Of a stretch of 21,096 bases of DNA, positions 15,633 to 21,096 are shown in pieces (within the stretch, counting starts at the first letter, position 1; each line of letters opens with the position of its first letter). The translations under genes were made by a program, and so were the position numbers. This DNA is from JANYIP01 sp031394045 (lineage in GTDB: Bacteria; Actinomycetota; Actinomycetes; Prado026): contig JANMWN010000202.1 in NCBI GenBank assembly GCA_031394045.1, positions 1 through 21,096 on the forward strand, written 5' to 3'. The notes beneath the pieces were generated by a model. The model did no database searches, was not told where the DNA came from, and saw only the letters and a list, made by a program, of their open reading frames with translations.

Positions 15633-17156
15633 TCAGTCGACCTTCCCCGTGTCGAAGCCGGCCAGGAACGCCGTGAGCCCCGCGTCGAGGGCTGCCGTGT
15701 CCGGCAGGGTCCCCTGGGTGCGCACGTGCTCCAGCAGGTCGGCGTGATGGGCGCGGAAGAACTCCTTCAGCTCCAGCTCGAATCGCTGCACCTCAGGCAC
15801 CGGGACCGTGTCGGCCCATCCCTTGGTACCCGCGTAGATGACCAGGACCTGCTCCTCGACCGGGACCGGCGCGTTGAGCGGCTGCTTGAGCAGCTCGGTG
15901 AGCCGGTAGCCGCGGTCGAGCTGGGCCTGCGAGATCTTGTCGAGCTCGGAGCCGAACGTGGCGAACGACTCCAGCTCGCGAAACTGCGCCAGGTCGAGCT
16001 TGAGGGTACCGGAGACACTCTTCATCGCCTTGATCTGGGCGGCGCTGCCGACCCGGCTGACCGAGTTGCCGACGTTGATGGCCGGGCGTACGCCGGAGTA
16101 GAACAGGTCGGTCTCCAGGAAGACCTGCCCGTCGGTGATCGAGATGACGTTGGTGGGGATGTACGCCGAGATGTCGCCGGCCTTGGTCTCGATCACGGGT
16201 AGCGCCGTGAGGGACCCGCCACCGAGTGCGTCGGACAGCTTCGCGGCGCGCTCGAGCAGGCGGCTGTGCAGGTAGAACACGTCGCCGGGGTACGCCTCGC
16301 GGCCCGGCGGACGGCGCAGCAGCAGCGACACCTGACGGTAGGCCTCGGCCTGCTTGGACAGGTCGTCGTAGACCACGAGGGCGTGCTCGCCGTTCTCCAT
16401 CCAGTGCTGGCCCATCGCGCAGCCGGCATACGGGGCGAGGTACTTGAACGGTGCCGGGTCGCCGGCCGAGGCCACGACGACAACGGTGTACTCGAGCGCG
16501 TCGTGCTCGGCCAGGGCCGCGACGGTCTGGGCGACCGAGGAGTTCTTCTGGCCGATGGCGACATAGATGCACTTCACGCCGAGACCGCGCTGGTTGATGA
16601 TCGTGTCGATGACCACCGAGGTCTTGCCGGTCTTACGGTCACCGATGATCAGCTCGCGCTGACCGCGACCGATCGGCGTCATCGCGTCGATGGCCTTGAT
16701 GCCGGTCTGCAGGGGCTCGCCCACCGGCTGGCGGCCGATGATGCCGGGGGCCTGGACCTCCATCCGGCGGGTGAGGTCGGTGAGGACCGGGCCCTTGCCG
16801 TCGATCGGTTCACCCAGGGCATTGACCACGCGGCCGAGCAGCGCGTCACCGACCGGCACCGTCTGGATCCGACCGGTGGCCTTGACGATCTGCTCCTCCT
16901 CGAGCGCGTCGACGCTGCCGAGGACGACGGCGCCGATCGTGCTCTCGTCGAGGTTGAGCGCGAGGCCCAGGGTGCCGTCCTCGAACTCCAGCAGCTCGTT
17001 GACCGCGGCGCCGGGCAGACCCGAGACGCGGGCGATGCCGTCACCGACCTCGACGATGCGCCCGACCTGCTCGGACCCGACCGTCGGGGTGTACTCGGCG
17101 ACGTGCCGCCGAAGCGCCTCCGTGATCTCGTTCGGATCGATCGTCAGCTCTGCCAT
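15633..17156 (-). CDS. atpA: F1Fo ATP synthase subunit alpha
   Basis: Non-catalytic nucleotide-binding subunit that forms the alpha3beta3 head. It has 507 residues. The P-loop GDRKTGKT is at 172-179, with YVAIGQKNSSVAQTV and ALVVYDDLSKQAEAYRQVSL following. VGNSVSRVG holds the Arg finger that completes the catalytic site. The C-terminus ends soon after FLAGFDTG and lacks the long mycobacterial alpha extension that suppresses ATP hydrolysis. ATG 17156 overlaps the atpH TAA by one base (TAATG), indicating coupled translation. Codon use is uniform with the neighbours. Confidence 0.98.
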   Translation of the reverse strand: MAELTIDPNEITEALRRHVAEYTPTVGSEQVGRIVEVGDGIARVSGLPGAAVNELLEFEDGTLGLALNLDESTIGAVVLGSVDALEEEQIVKATGRIQTVPVGDALLGRVVNALGEPIDGKGPVLTDLTRRMEVQAPGIIGRQPVGEPLQTGIKAIDAMTPIGRGQRELIIGDRKTGKTSVVIDTIINQRGLGVKCIYVAIGQKNSSVAQTVAALAEHDALEYTVVVVASAGDPAPFKYLAPYAGCAMGQHWMENGEHALVVYDDLSKQAEAYRQVSLLLRRPPGREAYPGDVFYLHSRLLERAAKLSDALGGGSLTALPVIETKAGDISAYIPTNVISITDGQVFLETDLFYSGVRPAINVGNSVSRVGSAAQIKAMKSVSGTLKLDLAQFRELESFATFGSELDKISQAQLDRGYRLTELLKQPLNAPVPVEEQVLVIYAGTKGWADTVPVPEVQRFELELKEFFRAHHADLLEHVRTQGTLPDTAALDAGLTAFLAGFDTGKVD

Positions 17157-18163
17157 TACCGGGCTCCCTGCTCGTCTGGAGGTCCTACGTCTTGAGGTCC
17201 TGCGTCTTGAGGTCCTGCGTGGGGCGGTCCTGCGGGGCGTGCGCCTCCGTCGGTCACGGCTGCGTCGAGCGGGCTGTCGTCCCAGGCGTGCGTGAGCAGG
17301 TGCTCGCGCAGTGCGTCGAGACGACCGCGGGCAGTGGCGTCGACCCGCAGGTCGCCGATGTCGATGAGCACGCCGCTGAGCAGGTCGGGGTCCAGGCTCA
17401 CCTGGAGCTCGACCGGGGAGCCGGTCAGCGCCGACAGCGACTCCGCGAGCCGGCTGCTCTCGTCGGCATCCATCGCGCGGGCGGCGCGCACGCGAGCGAC
17501 CCGCCAGCCGCGCGCCTTGGCGGTCTGCACGACCAGGAAGTCGAGGGTGCCCACCAGGTCGCGCGGGCGACCACCGGTGATCGTGTACTGGACCAGCGCG
17601 ATGGTGGCGGCGGAGACCTTGCCGGCGAGCAGCTGGTCGACGATCGCGTGCCTGGCGTCGAGCGCGATGTCCCGGTCGGAGAGCACGCTGCGCAACGAGG
17701 GTGCGCCTTCGACCGTACGGGCGAAGCGGAACAGCTCGTCCTCCAGCTCGTCCAGCTGCGCGACCGACAGGCTCTCGAAGAGGGCGGCCGCGAAACCACC
17801 GACCCGCTCGCGCGCGGCGACGTGACCGAGAGACTCCTCGCCGGAGACGTTGCCCTCGGCGGTGTGCCTGGCCCGGTTCGAGAGCCAGTTCAAGGCCAGG
17901 GGTACGTCGGGAGCCGAGACCGCGCCGGCCGCGAAGACCGCCGTGCGGCGGGCCTGGTCCGACACCTTGCCGGTGAGCAGGTCGTTGATGACGGCGCGGC
18001 GCGCAGCGGCCGGCACCGCCGTGTCGGTGAGCGCCGAGCGCAGCTGGGTGTTGGAGTCGACGAGCTCGTCGACCGACTCCAGCTCCACCGCAAGTCCTCC
18101 CAGGGAATCGGCGGGCACCGACTCCAGGACGGCTGCGGCGTACCCCTGCAGGCTCGGATTCAC
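17156..18163 (-). CDS. atpH: F1Fo ATP synthase subunit delta, double-length form
   Basis: Peripheral-stalk subunit that holds F1 to the b subunits. It has 335 residues, nearly twice the 180 of most bacteria and longer than the roughly 270 common in actinobacteria. The N-terminal helical domain appears twice: LRSALTDTAVPAAARRAVI with NDLLTGKVSDQARR, then LRSVLSDRDIALDARHAIV with DQLLAGKVSAATIA. The C-terminal domain follows (RARAAR through LSGVLIDIGDLRVDATARGR). The last 30 or so residues are a Pro/Gly/Asp tail with pentapeptide repeats encoded by a 15-bp tandem repeat. The start is GTG 18163, overlapping the atpF stop as GTGA. The duplication is known in the phylum; the repeat tail looks lineage-specific. 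Confidence 0.94.
   Translation of the reverse strand: MNPSLQGYAAAVLESVPADSLGGLAVELESVDELVDSNTQLRSALTDTAVPAAARRAVINDLLTGKVSDQARRTAVFAAGAVSAPDVPLALNWLSNRARHTAEGNVSGEESLGHVAARERVGGFAAALFESLSVAQLDELEDELFRFARTVEGAPSLRSVLSDRDIALDARHAIVDQLLAGKVSAATIALVQYTITGGRPRDLVGTLDFLVVQTAKARGWRVARVRAARAMDADESSRLAESLSALTGSPVELQVSLDPDLLSGVLIDIGDLRVDATARGRLDALREHLLTHAWDDSPLDAAVTDGGARPAGPPHAGPQDAGPQDVGPPDEQGAR
17181..17240 (-). repeat. 15-bp tandem repeat in the atpH 3' end
   Basis: Four head-to-tail units start at 17181, 17196, 17211 and 17226, all beginning GGTCCT on the plus strand. The first two are nearly identical (GGTCCTACGTCTTGA and GGTCCTGCGTCTTGA); the last two have diverged in their second half. On the coding strand they encode AGPQD/VGPPD-like pentapeptides, so copy-number change would keep the frame. 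Confidence 0.85.
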
Positions 18164-18702
18164 GGGCGCGACCCCGCGCTTGCGGTCGTGGCCCCGTCCG
18201 CGTCGGCGTTGAGCGCCGCGACAGCCTCGTCGATCAGGTCACGGTGCGTCGCCGCGTCGACCTCGCGGCCGATCACCCGCTCGACGACCTCCAGGACCAG
18301 CTCGCCCATGCGTCCGGACGCCTCTTCGACGGCCCGGCGGCGGGCGAGCGCGACCTCGTTGGCGGCGTTGGCCATGATCCGGTCGTACTCGACCTGACCG
18401 CGGCCCTGCGCCTCGGAGCGGACCTGCTCAGCCGTGCGGTTGGCCGAAGCCACGATCTCTCGTGCCTGCTTGCGTGCCTCGTCGAGCGCGACCCGCCGCT
18501 CGTCGTCGGCCGCAGCCGCGTCCGCTCGCGCGGCGTCGGCGGCCTCGAGCGAGCTGCGGATCTGCTCCTGCCGAGCCTCCATCGCCTTGTTGAGCGGGGG
18601 CAGGATGTACTTGGTGATCAGGTACAAGATGATCAGCACCACACCCAGCTCGACGAAGAACGTCCCGTTGGGGAGCAGGAAGATAGAAGAGGTGAGCGCC
18701 AC
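18160..18702 (-). CDS. atpF: F1Fo ATP synthase subunit b
   Basis: Peripheral-stalk membrane anchor. It has 180 residues. One N-terminal membrane segment, about residues 14-31 (TFFVELGVVLIILYLITK), is followed by a long charged, Ala-rich helix (residues about 38-150) that would form the dimeric stalk. The C-terminal end (VLEVVERVIGREVDAATHRD) binds delta. The start is GTG 18702, with only a weak upstream ribosome site. It overlaps atpH by 4 nt and lies 33 nt after atpE. Only one b-type gene is present in the operon. The C-terminal dozen residues (DADGATTASAGSRP) are non-conserved. Confidence 0.96.
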   Translation of the reverse strand: MALTSSIFLLPNGTFFVELGVVLIILYLITKYILPPLNKAMEARQEQIRSSLEAADAARADAAAADDERRVALDEARKQAREIVASANRTAEQVRSEAQGRGQVEYDRIMANAANEVALARRRAVEEASGRMGELVLEVVERVIGREVDAATHRDLIDEAVAALNADADGATTASAGSRP

Positions 18703-18735
18703 GTCAGTGCTCGCCAGCTCGCCGGCTCGTCCGCA

Positions 18736-19002
18736 CTACTTGGACGAGAAGACGTAGACGAACACGACCATGAAGAGCAGGTTGATGAAGTACGCCGCCT
18801 CGACCAGACCGACGGTCAGGAAGAAGTACTGACGGGCCTTCGCCTCGATCTCGGGCTGACGAGCGATCGCGGAGATGGTCGAGGAGCCGACCAGACCGTC
18901 ACCGATCGCTGCACCAGCTGCACCACCCGCGAGGGCGAGACCGCCACCGATGAGCGCGCCGGCGATGCGGATCGCAGAGTCGAGACCAGCATCTGCTGCC
19001 AT
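18736..19002 (-). CDS. atpE: F1Fo ATP synthase subunit c
   Basis: Proteolipid that forms the rotating c-ring. It has 88 residues in two hydrophobic hairpin helices: IRIAGALIGGGLALAGGAAG and YFFLTVGLVEAAYFINLLFM. The polar loop carries ARQPE. The ion-carrying carboxylate is E68 in GLVEAAYF. Ala follows it and the first helix lacks the Gln/Ser ligands of sodium-binding rings, so proton use is inferred. The ATG at 19002 has a strong GGAGG ribosome site 5 nt upstream, the best in the operon, as expected for the subunit needed in the highest copy number. The gap to atpB is 80 nt. Confidence 0.98.
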   Translation of the reverse strand: MAADAGLDSAIRIAGALIGGGLALAGGAAGAAIGDGLVGSSTISAIARQPEIEAKARQYFFLTVGLVEAAYFINLLFMVVFVYVFSSK

Positions 19003-19082
19003 GAGTTCCTCCAGGGAGAATTGCCATCGGGTGGATCGGGATGGTGCGGTCGGGTGGCCCCGAGGTGCGCAAGGCCGGCGGC

Positions 19083-19802
19083 CTAGTGCTCCTCGACGTT
19101 GGTGGCGATGCTGAGGTAGATGATCGTGAGCAGGGCGAAGATGAACGCCTGGATCGCACCGACGAACAGGGCGAACGGCTTCCAGACGAGCTCGCCGATC
19201 GGGACGAGGTAGATCGGCAGCAGCGCCGTGATGACAGACACCATCAGGACGCTCGCGAACATGTTGCCGAAGAGCCGGAACGTCAGCGTGATCGGCTTGG
19301 TGATCTCTTCGATCACGTTGATCGGGAACATCACCGGGTACGGCTGGAAGTAGTGCTTGAAGTAGCCCTTCCAGCCTCGCGCCTTGACCGAGCTGTAGTG
19401 CACCAGCGCGATGACGCTCAGGGCCAGCGCCAGCGGCAGGTTGACGTCGGAGGTCGGCGCCGGGAACCACTCCGGGTTGTGCCCGCTCGGGATGATCTCG
19501 ATCCAGTTGCAGACCAGCAGGAACAAGAAGATGGTCACGGCGAGCGGTACGTACTTGCGCCCCGCCGGACCCATCGCCGAGTCGGTCAGTTCGTTGACCT
19601 GCTCGACCAGGGTCTCCCAGAACAGCTGCAGCTTGCCTGGGACGCCTGAGGTCACCCTGGCGCGCATCATGAAGCCGAGGGTGAGCACGATCGCGGCCGC
19701 GGCGAGGGTCGCCCACACGATGTCGAGGTTGATCGTCAGGCCGAAGATCTGGGCCTGCGCCGCATGCCCACCGACCTCGATGGTGGCGCCTTCGAGCCTC
19801 AT
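19083..19802 (-). CDS. atpB: F1Fo ATP synthase subunit a
   Basis: Membrane stator with the two proton half-channels. It has 239 residues and five or six hydrophobic segments. The essential Arg is R176 in ITLTFRLFGNMFA, and the final helices contain the usual Glu/Gln positions (GELVWKPFALFVGAIQAFIF). The N-terminus (MRLEGATIEVGGHAAQA) is short, with no signal peptide. ATG 19802 overlaps the atpI-like stop by 4 nt (ATGA). An 80-nt spacer separates it from atpE; I see no strong hairpin in it, only the atpE ribosome site. Confidence 0.97.
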   Translation of the reverse strand: MRLEGATIEVGGHAAQAQIFGLTINLDIVWATLAAAAIVLTLGFMMRARVTSGVPGKLQLFWETLVEQVNELTDSAMGPAGRKYVPLAVTIFLFLLVCNWIEIIPSGHNPEWFPAPTSDVNLPLALALSVIALVHYSSVKARGWKGYFKHYFQPYPVMFPINVIEEITKPITLTFRLFGNMFASVLMVSVITALLPIYLVPIGELVWKPFALFVGAIQAFIFALLTIIYLSIATNVEEH

Positions 19803-20203
19803 GAGATCCCCTCGCGAAGGATCGCGCGCCCGGCGTTGACCACGAACGCGATCTGGAAGATGACGAGCCCGACCACGATGCCGATGCCGAGCGGCGGCGA
19901 CAGGAGCATCGCGCCGATGGCGATGACGGTGAGCGCGACCAGCCGCAGCGCGCTGCGGGTGCGCAGGATCCGCTTGACGACCTTGTTGTCCGAGACGTCG
20001 CCGGTCTGGATCTTGACCACGCCGGCCCCGAGGATGCGCAGGTTGAGGATCGCCAGGCCAAGGCCGACGGCGATCCCGACGGCGGCCAGCGGTTCGGACA
20101 GCAGGACGGCGATGCCGAAGCCGATCGCGCCGCCGATGATCGCCATCAGCATCGTGGGGCGCAGGACGCGCGTCAGCGCGCCCAGCTCAAGGTCGGCCAG
20201 CAT
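19799..20203 (-). CDS. atpI: AtpI-like ATP synthase accessory membrane protein
   Basis: A 134-residue protein with four predicted membrane segments: LRPTMLMAIIGGAIGFGIAV, LAAVGIAVGLGLAILNLRIL, ALRLVALTVIAIGAMLL and LGIGIVVGLVIFQIAFVVNA. A basic loop (VVKRILRTRSALR) lies between the second and third. Position and topology match the AtpI (subunit I) proteins just before atpB, which help c-ring assembly or magnesium supply; sequence conservation in this family is low. ATG 20203 is used; the ribosome site is weak. It lies 22 nt after the atpZ-like gene and overlaps atpB, so it is part of the operon. Confidence 0.82.
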   Translation of the reverse strand: MLADLELGALTRVLRPTMLMAIIGGAIGFGIAVLLSEPLAAVGIAVGLGLAILNLRILGAGVVKIQTGDVSDNKVVKRILRTRSALRLVALTVIAIGAMLLSPPLGIGIVVGLVIFQIAFVVNAGRAILREGIS

Positions 20204-20225
20204 GACTAGCCGACCCGTCCGGCCA

Positions 20226-20465
20226 CTACAGGAACCGGCGTACCTGGGCGACGACCGTGCCCACTGCGGCAGCCAGCCCCAGCAGCAGGCCGATCACCAG
20301 GAACAGCGGGGAGGTACCCACCCGCCCGTCGAGCCAGATCCCGAGGAAGACTCCCACCGCCACGCATCCGGCCACCGACGTGCCCATCCCGAGGAAGGCA
20401 GCCGCCCCGGGGAGCGGCCGCGGGCCCGAGGGCTCCGGCGGGTCGCTCGGCGGCGGCGAGCTCAC
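20226..20465 (-). CDS. AtpZ/AtpI-family small membrane protein
   Basis: A 79-residue protein with a Pro/Ser-rich cytoplasmic N-terminus (about residues 1-18) and two hydrophobic segments, GMGTSVAGCVAVGVFLGIWL and PLFLVIGLLLGLAAAVGTVV, joined by a short DGRVGTS turn. The DG turn and two-helix layout are typical of the AtpZ/AtpI family, which acts with AtpI in ATP synthase assembly. The start is GTG 20465; earlier in-frame starts have no supporting sequence. It is the first gene of the atp operon, so the promoter should lie in the 258 bp upstream. Confidence 0.8.
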   Translation of the reverse strand: MSSPPPSDPPEPSGPRPLPGAAAFLGMGTSVAGCVAVGVFLGIWLDGRVGTSPLFLVIGLLLGLAAAVGTVVAQVRRFL

Positions 20466-20723
20466 GGGAGCAAGAGGCGCGCGAGGAGCACGGTGCGTCG
20501 ATGAGCCGCGTCAGCATCAGAGCCCCCTCTGTCGACCGAGATTTTGGCGTGCGCGGAGTCCAAATCGCTCGGGGGTCTGGGACCACCGAGCGGGCTGCTG
20601 TGTCCAGCAATCGTTGATGGACTGTACACGTGAGGCATCCTTCCATCTGCACCGGGGCGCCAGCAAAACGAGGGCTCACGGGAGCCGTTCCTGACCGCCC
20701 GACGGCCTTGTTGATCAGTGCTC
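20466..20723. other. Intergenic region carrying the presumed atp operon promoter
   Basis: A 258-bp non-coding stretch between the WecA-family gene and the atp operon, lower in GC than the genes. One TACAGT (minus strand, 20626-20621) fits TANNNT, but no matching -35 was found. If used, it would leave a leader of about 150 nt before the GTG at 20465. I cannot place the promoter with confidence. Confidence 0.5.
20664..20687 (-). terminator. Possible terminator after the WecA-family gene
   Basis: On the minus strand GGCTC, loop CCGT, GAGCC (20686 to 20673) forms a 5-bp stem followed 3 nt later by a TTTT run. It lies about 40 nt after the stop codon. The stem is short, so this is tentative. Confidence 0.35.
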
Positions 20724-21096
20724 TCAGGGCGGTACGGGGGTAGCTCGGACGCGACGCCGGGGCCAGCCGACCAGCACCACCAGCGCGATGACGCCGACCG
20801 CCACGACGGCCACCGCCACGGGCATCGGCAGCCGGGCGAACCCGACCGCACCGTAGGCGATCAGCCCGGTCCAGCCGTACATGATCAGGACTGCCCGCCG
20901 GTGCGAGTGGCCGATCTCGAGCAGCCGGTGGTGCAGGTGCTGCTTGTCCGGCGAGAAGGGCGACCGGCGGGCCCGGGTACGCCGGACGATGGCGAGCAGC
21001 AGGTCGGCGAACGGCACCGCGAGCACCGCGAACGGCAGCAGCAGCGGCAGGAGCAGCGGGAGCTTGTCGCCAGGGTCCAGGCCGCCGTAGCTGACG
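20724..21096 (-). CDS. WecA/TagO/MraY-family undecaprenyl-phosphate sugar-1-phosphate transferase, C-terminal part
   Basis: Transfers a sugar-1-phosphate (usually GlcNAc-1-P) from a UDP-sugar to undecaprenyl/decaprenyl phosphate at the membrane, starting cell-wall glycopolymer synthesis. Only the last 124 codons are in the window. They show a hydrophobic segment (LLLPLLLPFAVLAVPFADLL), the cytoplasmic loop SPFSPDKQHLHHRLLEIGHS with the conserved HHR-type motif, and two further membrane segments ending in a basic Arg/Pro tail. The reading frame is open to the edge, so the start lies outside. The same gene precedes the atp operon in mycobacteria (wecA/rfe), which supports the assignment. Exact sugar specificity is unknown. 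Confidence 0.88.
   Translation of the reverse strand, partial: VSYGGLDPGDKLPLLLPLLLPFAVLAVPFADLLLAIVRRTRARRSPFSPDKQHLHHRLLEIGHSHRRAVLIMYGWTGLIAYGAVGFARLPMPVAVAVVAVGVIALVVLVGWPRRRVRATPVPP

Noticed and set aside
20462..20638. A 58-codon minus-strand ORF (start ATG 20638) whose stop overlaps the atpZ-like GTG as GTGA
   Set aside because: Third-position GC is far lower than in neighbouring genes, the protein has no recognisable pattern, and the start abuts its only purine-rich stretch. It is probably leader sequence, though the overlap is suggestive.

Overview
The window is high-GC chromosomal DNA from an actinobacterium. The best fit is the Propionibacteriales/Nocardioidaceae (Nocardioides-like), but this is inferred from protein style and gene order, not from a search. 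Supporting signs are a NucS mismatch endonuclease, a MurA with Asp in place of the catalytic Cys, a Streptomyces-type ethylmalonyl-CoA mutase, a double-length ATP synthase delta subunit, many GTG starts, and several -10-like hexamers 6-7 nt before a start codon (leaderless style). Gene order follows the conserved actinobacterial backbone known from the Mycobacterium tuberculosis wecA-atp-murA-nucS region, with local differences.

Layout. 1-970 (-): two-domain 3-hydroxyacyl-CoA dehydrogenase running off the left edge, with an apparent frameshift. 1023-4186: an aldehyde dehydrogenase (+) facing a GMC alcohol/choline oxidoreductase (-). 4211-5397 (+): nucS and a DUF4279-like gene. 5404-5495: a perfect 13-bp inverted repeat between convergent genes. 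5538-9079 (-): ethylmalonyl-CoA mutase, an orphan STAS protein and a single-domain 3-hydroxybutyryl-CoA dehydrogenase. 9181-9504 (+): small membrane protein. 9555-11880 (-): murA followed by an aldo/keto reductase. 11922-12503 (+): PduO-type cob(I)alamin adenosyltransferase. 12686-20465 (-): complete F1Fo ATP synthase operon, transcribed atpZ-like, atpI-like, atpB, E, F, H, A, G, D, C. 20724-21096 (-): C-terminal part of a WecA-family phosphoglycosyltransferase.

How it fits together. The mutase needs adenosylcobalamin, which the adenosyltransferase makes. Two hydroxyacyl-CoA dehydrogenases and the mutase point to C4/C5 acyl-CoA metabolism (ethylmalonyl-CoA route, butyrate or hydroxybutyrate use). 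MurA and the WecA-like enzyme serve cell-envelope synthesis, and the atp operon supplies energy coupling.

I see no phage, insertion sequence with transposase, CRISPR array, rRNA, tRNA or defence island. Most content is core housekeeping. The second-look items are the frameshift, the inverted repeat, divergent promoters that share bases, insertions or duplications in three ATP synthase stalk subunits, and a missing DUF2550 gene at a usually conserved position.
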